Positions 1 to 10,627 of a stretch of 64,000 bases of DNA are shown one piece after another. The notes under the pieces are model-generated. The model made no database searches. It saw nothing but the letters and a program-made list of their open reading frames with translations, and was not told where the DNA came from. Source of the stretch: Streptomyces finlayi (GTDB taxonomy: Bacteria; Actinomycetota; Actinomycetes; Streptomycetales; Streptomycetaceae); NCBI RefSeq assembly GCF_014216315.1, contig NZ_CP045702.1, positions 3,844,001-3,908,000 on the forward strand, given 5' to 3'. A program made the position numbers and the translations under genes. Numbering within the stretch: the first letter of the stretch is position 1; each line of letters begins with the position of its first letter.

Positions 1-25
1 GGGCCCCGGGGATACGTACGGCTGA
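1..25 (+). CDS. 3' end of an upstream gene (possibly DUF721 family)
   Basis: Frame 2 reads G-P-G-D-T-Y-G and stops with TGA at 23-25, directly before a strong terminator. In Streptomyces the gene immediately upstream of gyrB is normally a DUF721 (DciA-like) gene following recF, so this is probably its C-terminus. Only seven residues are visible, so identity is inferred from synteny and not from sequence. Confidence 0.4.
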
Positions 26-54
26 GCTGGCGTTTCCCGCTCCGCAGCGAGTGT

Positions 55-78
55 GCCCCGGCCTGTGCCGGGGCTTTT
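55..78 (+). terminator. Intrinsic terminator upstream of gyrB
   Basis: A perfect 8-bp stem (GCCCCGGC / GCCGGGGC) closes a CTGT loop and is followed by TTTT. It lies 30 bases past the stop of the preceding reading frame and separates it from gyrB. Confidence 0.8.
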
Positions 79-449
79 CGCTGAGTGGCGCCCGGCAGTT
101 CTCCCCTCGGGGCGCTGCCCGCTGCTCCCGGGGTGCGGTGTTATGCACAGGTTCGCGGCCGACTGTGGATCTGCGGCGTCCCTCACCGTAGCGAGAGGTT
201 GACAGGCCGAAGCGCTCAATGCCCGTGTGAGCCTCCTCAGCCCCCTTCCCGGATATGGGGAGTCGGCAGGCTCCGGTTCAGGGCGGCACATGGGGACTCA
301 GGTACCGGCAAACCCCCATTCGTGTCGGCGCTACCGGTAGACTGGTGAGTAATCCCGTCCCTGTGCGGGATTCGTCGATACAAGCCGAACGACGCAGCCG
401 CTCCCGCCTGTCCGGAGAACGGCCTGTGCTGTGCCAGAAAGGGCGCTTC
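79..449 (+). promoter_or_regulatory. gyrB leader and promoter region
   Basis: This 371-base stretch shows no convincing gene. A TTGACA hexamer lies at 199-204, but nothing resembling a -10 box follows at 17-18 bases. A TAGACT hexamer at 338-343 is a plausible -10 without a clear -35. The gyrB ribosome binding site GAAAGGG is at 437-443. The exact promoter cannot be assigned from sequence. Supercoiling-sensitive control is known for gyrB promoters in general and is not shown here. Confidence 0.4.
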
Positions 450-2495
450 GTGGCCGATTCCGGCAACCCCAACCAGAACAACCCGTCCACAACCGGTGAG
501 AACGGCGAGGTCACGTCCTCGTACGACGCCAGTGCGATCACGGTGCTCGAGGGCCTGGACGCGGTCCGCAAGCGGCCTGGCATGTACATCGGTTCCACCG
601 GTGAGCGCGGTCTCCACCACCTCGTGCAGGAGGTTGTCGACAACTCGGTCGACGAGGCGATGGCCGGGCACGCGGACGCCATCGACGTCACGATCCTCGC
701 CGACGGCGGGGTGCGCGTCATCGACAACGGCCGCGGCATCCCGGTCGGCATCGTGCCGTCCGAGGGCAAGCCGGCCGTCGAGGTCGTGCTCACCGTGCTG
801 CACGCGGGCGGAAAGTTCGGAGGCGGCGGCTACGCCGTGTCCGGCGGTCTGCACGGCGTCGGTGTCTCCGTGGTCAACGCCCTGTCCACACGGGTGGCCG
901 TGGAGATCAAGACGGACGGCTACCGCTGGACCCAGGACTACAAGCTCGGTGTCCCGACGGCCCCGCTGGCGCGTCACGAGGCCACCGACGAGACCGGTAC
1001 GACCGTCACCTTCTGGGCCGACGGGGACGTCTTCGAGACGACCGAGTACTCCTTCGAGACCCTTTCGCGCCGCTTCCAGGAGATGGCGTTCCTCAACAAG
1101 GGCCTCACTCTCAAGCTGACGGACGAGCGCGAGTCGGCGAAGGCGACGGTGGGCGCGGACAGCGTCGAGGCGGTCGACGTCCCCGAGGAGGAGACGACCC
1201 GGACGGTCACGTACCACTACGAGGACGGCATCGTCGACTTCGTGAAGTACCTGAACTCCCGCAAGGGCGACGTCATTCACCAGTCGGTGATCGACATCGA
1301 GGCCGAGGACAAGGAGCGACTCCTCTCGGCCGAGATCGCGATGCAGTGGAACACGCAGTACACGGAGGGGGTCTACTCCTTCGCCAACGCGATCCACACG
1401 CATGACGGGGGTACGCACGAGGAGGGCTTCCGTGCGGCGCTGACCTCTCTGGTCAACCGGTACGCGCGCGACAAGAAGCTGCTGCGCGAGAAGGACGACA
1501 ACCTCACGGGTGAGGACGTCCGCGAGGGTCTGACGGCGATCATCTCGGTGAAGCTGGGCGAGCCGCAGTTCGAGGGCCAGACGAAGACCAAGCTGGGCAA
1601 CACGGAGGCCAAGACCTTCGTGCAGAAGGTCGTCCACGAACAGCTGACGGACTGGTTCGACCGGAACCCGAACGAGGCCGCCGACATCATCCGTAAGGGC
1701 ATCGCCGCGTCGACCGCCCGCGTGGCGGCCCGCAAGGCCCGCGACCTGACCCGCCGCAAGGGGCTCCTGGAGAGCGCCTCGCTGCCGGGCAAGCTCAGCG
1801 ACTGTCAGTCGAACGACCCGACGAAGTGCGAGATCTTCATCGTCGAGGGTGACTCCGCCGGTGGTTCGGCGAAGTCCGGTCGTAACCCGATGTACCAGGC
1901 CATCCTGCCGATCCGAGGCAAGATCCTGAACGTCGAGAAGGCCCGGATCGACAAGATCCTGCAGAACACCGAGGTCCAGGCCCTCATCTCGGCCTTCGGA
2001 ACCGGGGTCCACGAGGACTTCGACATCGAGAAGCTCCGCTATCACAAGATCATTCTGATGGCGGACGCCGACGTCGACGGCCAGCACATCAACACCCTGC
2101 TGCTGACGTTCCTGTTCCGCTTCATGCGGCCGCTGGTCGAGGCGGGGCACGTCTACCTCTCGCGCCCGCCGCTCTACAAGATCAAATGGGGCCGGGACGA
2201 CTTCGAGTACGCGTACTCGGACCGCGAGCGCGACGCCCTCGTCGAGCTCGGCAAGCAGAACGGCAAGCGGACCCGGGAAGACTCGATCCAGCGCTTCAAG
2301 GGCCTCGGCGAGATGAACGCCGAGGAGCTGCGCATCACCACGATGGACCAGGACCACCGGGTCCTCGGCCAGGTCACCCTGGACGACGCGGCGCAGGCCG
2401 ACGACCTGTTCTCGGTGCTGATGGGCGAGGACGTCGAGGCACGGCGCTCGTTCATCCAGCGCAACGCCAAGGACGTCCGTTTCCTCGACATCTGA
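450..2495 (+). CDS. gyrB: DNA gyrase subunit B
   Basis: This is the ATPase subunit of DNA gyrase, which with GyrA introduces negative supercoils. The GTG at 450 is chosen because GAAAGGG lies six bases upstream and translation begins V-A-D-S-G-N-P as in other Streptomyces GyrB; the frame is open further upstream but without homology. The product is 681 residues, the short actinobacterial form lacking the insert of the E. coli protein. GHKL ATPase motifs are visible, including VVDNSVDEA and GGLHGVGVSVVN near residue 132. The TOPRIM motifs EGDSAGG (near 466) and DADVDGQ (near 538) are intact. It is followed 46 bases later by gyrA. Confidence 0.98.
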   Translation: MADSGNPNQNNPSTTGENGEVTSSYDASAITVLEGLDAVRKRPGMYIGSTGERGLHHLVQEVVDNSVDEAMAGHADAIDVTILADGGVRVIDNGRGIPVGIVPSEGKPAVEVVLTVLHAGGKFGGGGYAVSGGLHGVGVSVVNALSTRVAVEIKTDGYRWTQDYKLGVPTAPLARHEATDETGTTVTFWADGDVFETTEYSFETLSRRFQEMAFLNKGLTLKLTDERESAKATVGADSVEAVDVPEEETTRTVTYHYEDGIVDFVKYLNSRKGDVIHQSVIDIEAEDKERLLSAEIAMQWNTQYTEGVYSFANAIHTHDGGTHEEGFRAALTSLVNRYARDKKLLREKDDNLTGEDVREGLTAIISVKLGEPQFEGQTKTKLGNTEAKTFVQKVVHEQLTDWFDRNPNEAADIIRKGIAASTARVAARKARDLTRRKGLLESASLPGKLSDCQSNDPTKCEIFIVEGDSAGGSAKSGRNPMYQAILPIRGKILNVEKARIDKILQNTEVQALISAFGTGVHEDFDIEKLRYHKIILMADADVDGQHINTLLLTFLFRFMRPLVEAGHVYLSRPPLYKIKWGRDDFEYAYSDRERDALVELGKQNGKRTREDSIQRFKGLGEMNAEELRITTMDQDHRVLGQVTLDDAAQADDLFSVLMGEDVEARRSFIQRNAKDVRFLDI

Positions 2496-2541
2496 GTCGG
2501 CCGTACAAGCAAGCCGCAGTGCGAAAGGACTTTGACCAGCA

Positions 2542-5157
<2,616 letters not shown>

Positions 5158-5172
5158 CACGAGGAGTAGAGC

Positions 5173-5844
5173 GTGAGTGGAGCCACGGGCGCCGGTTCGG
5201 CCGCTTCCGGAGATGGAGCGAACGGTGCCCGTGGCCCTGCCACGGACTCCCAAGGGGGCACTGTGACGGACACTCGGGGGCCACAGCCCCAGTACGAGGG
5301 ATATGCGACCGGGCCGTTGCCCGGTGAGCGTGAGCCCGCCCAGGGACCTGTGGGTCCCTACCACCCGCCGCAGGCGTACGCGGCGCCTGCGGGCGGCACA
5401 CAGGGCGGGGGCGGCACCATGGGGGGATCGCAGGCCACACGCCGTCCTCGGACGGGCGCACGGACCACTCCGCGAACGCGTAAGGCGCGTCTGCGGGTGG
5501 CCAAGGCCGATCCGTGGTCGGTGATGAAGGTGAGCTTCCTGCTCTCCATCGCACTGGGCATCTGCACGGTGGTCGCGGCCGCGGTCCTGTGGATGGTGAT
5601 GGACGCGATGGGCGTCTTCTCCACCGTGGGCGGCACGATCAGCGAGGCCACCGGTTCGAACGAGAGCAACGGCTTCGATCTTCAGTCGTTCCTGTCGCTG
5701 CCGCGGGTGCTTGTCTTCACCTCGGTCATCGCGGTGATCGACGTGGTGCTGGCCACCGCGCTGGCGACGCTGGGCGCCTTCATCTACAACTTGTCGGCCG
5801 GCTTCGTGGGTGGTGTCGAGCTCACTCTGGCCGAGGACGAGTAG
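5173..5844 (+). CDS. DUF3566 membrane protein
   Basis: The product is 223 residues. The first about 115 are polar and rich in Gly, Pro and Gln, and are followed by two hydrophobic segments at roughly 120-142 and 178-205. The architecture and position directly after gyrA match the DUF3566 family, whose mycobacterial member Rv0007 sits in the same place. GAGGAG at 5161-5166 supports the GTG start. Function is not established. Conserved neighbourhood with gyrase and cell-division genes hints at an envelope role, but that is inference. Confidence 0.85.
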   Translation: MSGATGAGSAASGDGANGARGPATDSQGGTVTDTRGPQPQYEGYATGPLPGEREPAQGPVGPYHPPQAYAAPAGGTQGGGGTMGGSQATRRPRTGARTTPRTRKARLRVAKADPWSVMKVSFLLSIALGICTVVAAAVLWMVMDAMGVFSTVGGTISEATGSNESNGFDLQSFLSLPRVLVFTSVIAVIDVVLATALATLGAFIYNLSAGFVGGVELTLAEDE

Positions 5845-5861
5845 CGCGCCAGGTATCGATT

Positions 5862-5890
5862 TTGGGACTGGCCCCGACGTGCGCTAATCT
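5862..5890 (+). promoter_or_regulatory. tRNA-Ile promoter
   Basis: TTGGGA (5862-5867) and TAATCT (5885-5890) are separated by 17 bases and end 24 bases before the tRNA. This fits a vegetative sigma (HrdB-type) promoter. Confidence 0.6.
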
Positions 5891-5914
5891 TCAGAAGTCA
5901 GCGCACAGCGCGGC

Positions 5915-5991
5915 GGGGCTATAGCTCAGTTGGTTAGAGCGCATCCCTGATAAGGATGAGGCCACAGGTTCAAATCCTGTTAGCCCCACCA
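5915..5991 (+). tRNA. tRNA-Ile (anticodon GAT)
   Basis: A full cloverleaf is visible. The acceptor GGGGCTA pairs with TAGCCCC, the anticodon GAT is at 5949-5951, and the T arm contains GGTTCAAATCC. The 3' CCA is encoded at 5989-5991. The location after gyrA matches the actinobacterial ileT locus. Confidence 0.97.
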
Positions 5992-5993
5992 GT

Positions 5994-6037
5994 ACGGCAG
6001 AGGCCCCCAACCATTCGTGGTTGGGGGCCTCTGCCGT
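5994..6037 (+). terminator. Strong terminator after tRNA-Ile
   Basis: A 20-bp perfect stem (5994-6013 with 6018-6037) closes a TTCG tetraloop and begins three bases after the tRNA. The T tract is short, as is usual in Streptomyces. Confidence 0.9.
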
Positions 6038-6178
6038 TTCCAAGGGGATCTTGGCTGTCCGGTGCGGGCGGCAGCCGATGCCGGCTTGCGGGGGCACCGG
6101 GGGTGTGGCAGTGGTGGTGCGGGATCAGCGGGTGCGGGACCGGTGGCGAAGGATCAGCTCAGCGGTGCGGGCGCACGG

Positions 6179-6215
6179 AAAAGGCCCCTGTCCGGTGTGA
6201 ACCGGACCTGGGGCC
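6179..6215 (-). terminator. Terminator for the DUF6344 gene
   Basis: On the minus strand the arms GGCCCC and GTCCGGT pair with their complements around a four-base loop, with a small internal mismatch, and are followed by TTTT (6182-6179). It lies 72 bases beyond the stop of the minus-strand gene at 6287. Confidence 0.65.
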
Positions 6216-6286
6216 CTGGGGGTCGGTCGTGGGTGCCGCTCGGTGCTCCCGGCCTCCGCGCGGCGCTCTCAGCGCGCGCTGTGCCG

Positions 6287-6643
6287 TCAGGGCGGAAGAA
6301 GTGAGGAGTCGCTCGCCGGGGCGCCGTGGGTGGTGCGTGTGCCGTCCGTGGTGAGCGTGGCGTCCGTCGTGTCGGCGGACAGATGCCGGGTGGCGGGCGA
6401 GGAGCCGTGGGCCTCGGCGCGGATGCGCTGCTTCATCGTGGGTGGCAGCGCCCTGTCGCGCGGAAGGGTCCATCGGACCGCCGGGGCTGTCGGAGTTGCC
6501 GCGGTGGCACCCGTGTGCTCGTGGGTCGTGACCGTCGGCTCGGCGGCCGTGGCCTGGCTGGTGGCGAGACCCAGCGTCGCCAGGATCGCGAAGAAGGCGG
6601 TGATGAAGGCGGTCCAGATGCTCTTGATCCTGCGGGCGCTCAT
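6287..6643 (-). CDS. DUF6344-type small secreted or membrane protein
   Basis: The product is 118 residues. A basic N-terminus (MSARRIKSIW) leads into one hydrophobic segment at about 10-32 ending in an Ala-rich stretch that could be a signal peptidase site. The rest is Thr/Ala/His-rich and looks disordered. GAGGGG precedes the ATG. It resembles the Streptomyces DUF6344 family found near gyrA. No catalytic motif is visible and function is unknown. Confidence 0.65.
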   Translation of the reverse strand: MSARRIKSIWTAFITAFFAILATLGLATSQATAAEPTVTTHEHTGATAATPTAPAVRWTLPRDRALPPTMKQRIRAEAHGSSPATRHLSADTTDATLTTDGTRTTHGAPASDSSLLPP

Positions 6644-6915
6644 GGCCCCTCGCTTTCGGGTGGTCCGGTTTGCTTACCTTTCCGATGATGTGGATTCGGC
6701 CCGCGATTTCGGCGACCGACGCCCCGGGCGCGCAGTTCTTCGGATGAACACCACTCGTATGGTGCAACCGGTCCGGAGAATGGCGATTTGGACGGTCGGG
6801 TGAGGTGGGTGACCGGGCCGCAGTTGTGTTCCAGGCAGGTCACCGATCGGTATCGGCCGGTGTGTATAGTCGATCGGCAGAAGTCCCTTACGCCAAGGAA
6901 AGACGAGGTCGCGCG

Positions 6916-7050
6916 GTGAAGAAGCTTCTCCTGGTCGCACTGGCTGCCATCGGCGGGCTCCTCGTGTACCGCCAGATCCAGGCGGATCGCGCCGAGCAGG
7001 ATCTGTGGACGGAGGCGACCGACTCCGTGCCCGCAGGTTCGGGTGTGTGA
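6916..7050 (+). CDS. DLW-39 family small membrane protein
   Basis: This is a 44-residue protein beginning V-K-K-L-L-L-V and carrying one transmembrane helix (about 3-18), followed by a conserved E-Q-D-L-W motif at 27-31 that names the family. The GTG at 6916 is chosen over upstream in-frame codons because it gives the family length and follows an AAGGAAAGACGAGG stretch. A TATAGT at 6865-6870 may be its -10 box. The gene is conserved between tRNA-Ile and tRNA-Ala in Streptomyces. Function is unknown. Confidence 0.8.
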   Translation: MKKLLLVALAAIGGLLVYRQIQADRAEQDLWTEATDSVPAGSGV

Positions 7051-7070
7051 GACGGAACAGTCCGTTGCGG

Positions 7071-7097
7071 GCCCCGGTCGCTGAGCGGCCGGGGCTT
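7071..7097 (+). terminator. Terminator after the DLW-39 gene
   Basis: GCCCCGG (7071-7077) pairs with CCGGGGC (7089-7095), with a partly paired CGC/GCG extension, and TTC follows. It begins 20 bases after the stop codon. Confidence 0.6.
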
Positions 7098-7219
7098 CGT
7101 GCTGCCCGGGGTGCGTGTCCGCCGTTGCGGGAACGTGACAGTGATGCTCTTGAGTTCACCTACGCAAATCGCTAGCTTGCGAGAGCAAATCAGCTGGGAT
7201 TTCCGTCTAGGGGGCACGG

Positions 7220-9169
7220 GTGACGGCACGTGAGCACCGCCGCGCTGCGGCAGCAGGGGTGTTGGTCGGCGGGGCGTTCCTCGCCCTGATGGCAGGGGCG
7301 CTGCCGGTCGCGGCGTCGGCGTCGGCGCAGGCGGTCGACGGCGATACGAGTGGGTCCGGCGGCAGCAGTCTCGTCATGGTGCTCGACTCGTCCGGTTCCA
7401 TGGGCGACGACGACGGCGCGGGCAGGACCCGGATGGAGTCCGCACGCGCGGCCGTCGGCACGGTGGTCGACGCCCTGCCCGACGGGCATCCCACCGGCCT
7501 CCGGGTCTACGGGGCCGACCGCCCGCAGGGCTGTACGGACACCCGGCTCGTACGGCCGGTCGAGAAGCTGGACCGGGACGCCGTGCAGACGGCTGTGGCG
7601 GCTGTACGGCCCCGAGGTGACACCCCCATCGGGCTGTCCCTGCAGAAGGCCGCGGAGGACCTTCCCGAGCCCTCCGGCGGTGCCGTCGGCACGCGTACCG
7701 TCCTGTTGATCTCCGACGGCGAGGACAACTGCGGTACGCCGAAGCCCTGCGAGGTCGCCGAGCAGCTCGGAAAGGACGGGACGGGGCTGCGAATCGACAC
7801 CGTGGGCTTCCAGGTCGAGGGCGCGGCCCGCGAGCAGCTGGAGTGCGTCGCGCGGGCGGGCAACGGGCGGTACTACGACGCGCCGGATGCCGCCGCACTG
7901 GCCAGGCAGCTCCAGCGGGCGGCACAACTCTCCGCGCACGGGTACCGGTTGAAGGGTGAGCGGGTCGCGGGCGGAGCCACCGTAGGCCGGGCTCCCACGC
8001 TCAGGCCCGGGCAGTACCTGGACACGATCGGACAGGGTGAGAAGCGGTACTACGCCGTCGACCTGGACGCGGTGTCCACGGTGGACTTCGCGGCGACGGC
8101 CGTGCCGCAGCCCGGTGCGGCGGTCGATACGTTCGACGGTCTGAGCACCGCCATCGTGTACGGCGCGGGCAGCGGCTGCGTCACCAGCACCGAGCACTTC
8201 TCCCAGCGGGAGGGGGCGACCCCGCTGACCTCGGCCGTCTCCCGTATCCGTTCGGTGGACGGAAACCGCCGTTGTGACGAGGCGGGCCGGTACTGGCTCG
8301 TGGCGGAGCGGAAGAGCAAGAAGGGTTCGGACGGGGCGCGTTGGCCGGTCGAGCTGCTGTACGGGGTGGAGGCGCCGCTCGCCGGTGGCGTGACTCCGGC
8401 CCAGTCGCAGTCGGAGTACGGGGCCGGTGGCAAGACTGCCGTACTGCCGAGCGGGGACCCGCGTGACGTGCGGGGCGGCACCGGCTTCAACGACGCCAGG
8501 AAGCTGGGCGAAGGGGTGTGGCGTGACCGGGTCCTGCCGGCGCAGACCCTTTGGTACAGAGTCCCTGCCGGGTGGGGCCAGCAGGTCCGCTACGACGTGG
8601 AGTTCGCCAACGAGCCGACGGTGAAGGGGTTTTCCGGTACCTATTCGTACGGCGGGACGCAGCTGTTCACCCCGGCCCGCTTCCCCGTCAGCACGGAGGG
8701 CGGCGAGTTCGCGCCGACGACGCTGTACAGCGGGCGTCCGGCGGCGGTCAGGATGGGGTCGGTGCCGGTCGCCTGGACCAACCGTTTCGAATACGGCTCC
8801 GCCGTCCGGCCCGTGCACAGCAAGGGCGACTTCTACATCGCCGTGACCCTGGGCGCGAAGGCCGCGGAGATCGCGGAGAACCCGCGGATCGGCTTCGTAC
8901 TGAGGGTGGCGGTACTCGGGAACGAACTGGCCGGGCCGCAGCACGGTGCGCCCGCCCTGGCGGACAAGGGCGGCGACGAGCACGGCAAGAAGGCGGACAA
9001 TCAAGGCAATTCCACTGCGGCCGAAGACATCGGTGGGGCGGGCGGGGCAGGATGGACCGGCAGCGCGGCCGCTGCCGGAGCGGGCGCCGTGGTGGCTGTG
9101 ATCGCGGGACTCGTGTTCGTACGCAGTCGGCGCAGGGCGGCCACGCAGACGACGAGGGGAAGCGCGTGA
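7220..9169 (+). CDS. Secreted, membrane-anchored VWA-domain protein
   Basis: The product is 649 residues. An Arg-rich N-terminus is followed by a hydrophobic signal sequence to about residue 36. A von Willebrand factor A domain (about 50-235) has an intact MIDAS core, D56-S-S-G-S60, with the later DTP and SDGEDN motifs. The remaining region to about 600 forms a beta-rich extracellular module. A C-terminal transmembrane helix at about 612-635 is followed by a basic tail. AGGGGG precedes the GTG start. The next gene overlaps by four bases and encodes a paralogue of the post-VWA region, so the two are probably coupled. A metal-dependent adhesion or protein-binding role at the cell surface is inferred. 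The ligand is unknown. Confidence 0.85.
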   Translation: MTAREHRRAAAAGVLVGGAFLALMAGALPVAASASAQAVDGDTSGSGGSSLVMVLDSSGSMGDDDGAGRTRMESARAAVGTVVDALPDGHPTGLRVYGADRPQGCTDTRLVRPVEKLDRDAVQTAVAAVRPRGDTPIGLSLQKAAEDLPEPSGGAVGTRTVLLISDGEDNCGTPKPCEVAEQLGKDGTGLRIDTVGFQVEGAAREQLECVARAGNGRYYDAPDAAALARQLQRAAQLSAHGYRLKGERVAGGATVGRAPTLRPGQYLDTIGQGEKRYYAVDLDAVSTVDFAATAVPQPGAAVDTFDGLSTAIVYGAGSGCVTSTEHFSQREGATPLTSAVSRIRSVDGNRRCDEAGRYWLVAERKSKKGSDGARWPVELLYGVEAPLAGGVTPAQSQSEYGAGGKTAVLPSGDPRDVRGGTGFNDARKLGEGVWRDRVLPAQTLWYRVPAGWGQQVRYDVEFANEPTVKGFSGTYSYGGTQLFTPARFPVSTEGGEFAPTTLYSGRPAAVRMGSVPVAWTNRFEYGSAVRPVHSKGDFYIAVTLGAKAAEIAENPRIGFVLRVAVLGNELAGPQHGAPALADKGGDEHGKKADNQGNSTAAEDIGGAGGAGWTGSAAAAGAGAVVAVIAGLVFVRSRRRAATQTTRGSA

Positions 9170-10509
9170 AAAGGCAGCGCAACAGGGGCCGGGTGACGCT
9201 CGCGTCCATCGCGGCGATGTGCGCGGTGGCGGCGCTGCCGGGGCAGGCGCACGCGGCCGACGAACCGGCTCCGTACGCCTTCGACCCCGACGCGAAGAAG
9301 GTACCGGGGGCGGAGACCAACGCCGAGGCGTCGGAGCTGACGTCCGGTTCGGTCTACCGGAGTGCGATCAAGCCGGGCCAGAAGCTCTACTACCGGCTGA
9401 ACCTCGACGACGCGACCAGCGCCTACGTCTCCGCGGTGGTGGTGCCCGAGGCGGGCGGCAAGGTCGCCTACGGGGACGGCATCACCATCAGCATCAGGGA
9501 CATCGACGACACGCAGTGCAGTGCGGAGGACGCGAACTTCGGCCCGGCGGAATTCGCCCGCCCGATCGCCGCGTACGCGCACCGGATCGTCGAGAAGGGC
9601 AACAGCACCTGCCGCGAAGGCGGTGAGTACAACGTACTGATCGAGCGGAAGAGCACCGCGACCTCGTCCCCCGCCGAGTGGGACCTGGAACTGCGCTACG
9701 CCTCGGAACCGGAGGCGAAGGCCGCCGACGCACAGGCGACCGTTGCGCCGGAGAACTGGTCATCGGCCTCGCCCACCCCTCCCACGGGTAAGCGGAAGAG
9801 GGCCGGCGGCAGCAGTTTCCACGACGCCACCGGTCTGGTGACCGGTGAGTGGCAGGACGACATCGCCGCCGGGCAGACGCGTTTCTACCGGGTCCCGGTG
9901 GACTGGGGACAGCAGATCTTCGCCAGCGCCGCGCTCAGCAACAACAGCAGGTCGACCGAGTATCTGGGCAATGCGCTCGCGCTGTCACTGGAGAACCCGG
10001 CCCAGGGCCATGTCGACAGCGAGACGCTCTCCTACTCAGGAGAATCCGCCTCCGTCGCGCTGGCACCGCTGCCTCCGGTGGACTACCGGAACCGGTTCGA
10101 CCCCGCGTCCGACGTCAGCGCCATGCGCTTCGCAGGCTGGTACTACCTGTCGGTGACGCTGAGCCCGGAAATCTCGAAGTTCTACGGCGACAAGCCGCTT
10201 CCGCTGCGGTTGAAGGTCAGCGTCCGCAATGAGGCGAAGGAGTCGCCGTACGCGGGTGCGGCCGGCATCTTCGGTGTCAGCGACGAGGACAAGGACATGG
10301 CGCAGAGCGGGCAGAGCGCCCCGCAGGCGGCTCGGAGCGGCACGATGCGGCTGGTGGCCGCAGCCGGGATCGGCGCGGGAACCGTGCTGGTGCTCGGGCT
10401 GGGGGCGTGGACGCTGCTGGCCAGGCGCCGCACGGTTCCTGCCGTTGTTCCGCCGGGAGCGGGCGGGCCGCAGCCGCCGTACGGTGGTCCGCCGCCGCAG
10501 TCCTGGTAG
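9166..10509 (+). CDS. Secreted membrane-anchored protein, paralogue of the VWA protein without the VWA domain
   Basis: The GTG at 9166 overlaps the upstream stop (GTGA) and starts a 447-residue protein. Residues 1-34 form a signal peptide ending in QAHA. Its body aligns by eye with the post-VWA half of the upstream protein: both have a K-L/R-Y-Y early motif, an F-[HN]-D-A motif, and Y-R-V-P-x-x-W-G-Q-Q. A transmembrane helix at about 395-420 is followed by a Pro/Gly-rich cytoplasmic tail. No enzyme motif is visible. It probably forms a surface complex with its neighbour, which is an inference from translational coupling and shared architecture. Confidence 0.8.
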   Translation: MKRQRNRGRVTLASIAAMCAVAALPGQAHAADEPAPYAFDPDAKKVPGAETNAEASELTSGSVYRSAIKPGQKLYYRLNLDDATSAYVSAVVVPEAGGKVAYGDGITISIRDIDDTQCSAEDANFGPAEFARPIAAYAHRIVEKGNSTCREGGEYNVLIERKSTATSSPAEWDLELRYASEPEAKAADAQATVAPENWSSASPTPPTGKRKRAGGSSFHDATGLVTGEWQDDIAAGQTRFYRVPVDWGQQIFASAALSNNSRSTEYLGNALALSLENPAQGHVDSETLSYSGESASVALAPLPPVDYRNRFDPASDVSAMRFAGWYYLSVTLSPEISKFYGDKPLPLRLKVSVRNEAKESPYAGAAGIFGVSDEDKDMAQSGQSAPQAARSGTMRLVAAAGIGAGTVLVLGLGAWTLLARRRTVPAVVPPGAGGPQPPYGGPPPQSW

Positions 10510-10627
10510 GGCGGGGGCTCCGGGCGGAGGGCTCCCGCGTGCGGGCCAGGTCGGCGGATTCGGCCGTCGGCGGATTCGGTCCGCGGGTTCAGGCCTGGAG
10601 GTCAGGCCTGGGGTTCAAACCTGCGGG

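Noticed and set aside
199..204. TTGACA as a definite gyrB -35 box
   Set aside because: No acceptable -10 hexamer follows at the proper distance, so it is only mentioned.
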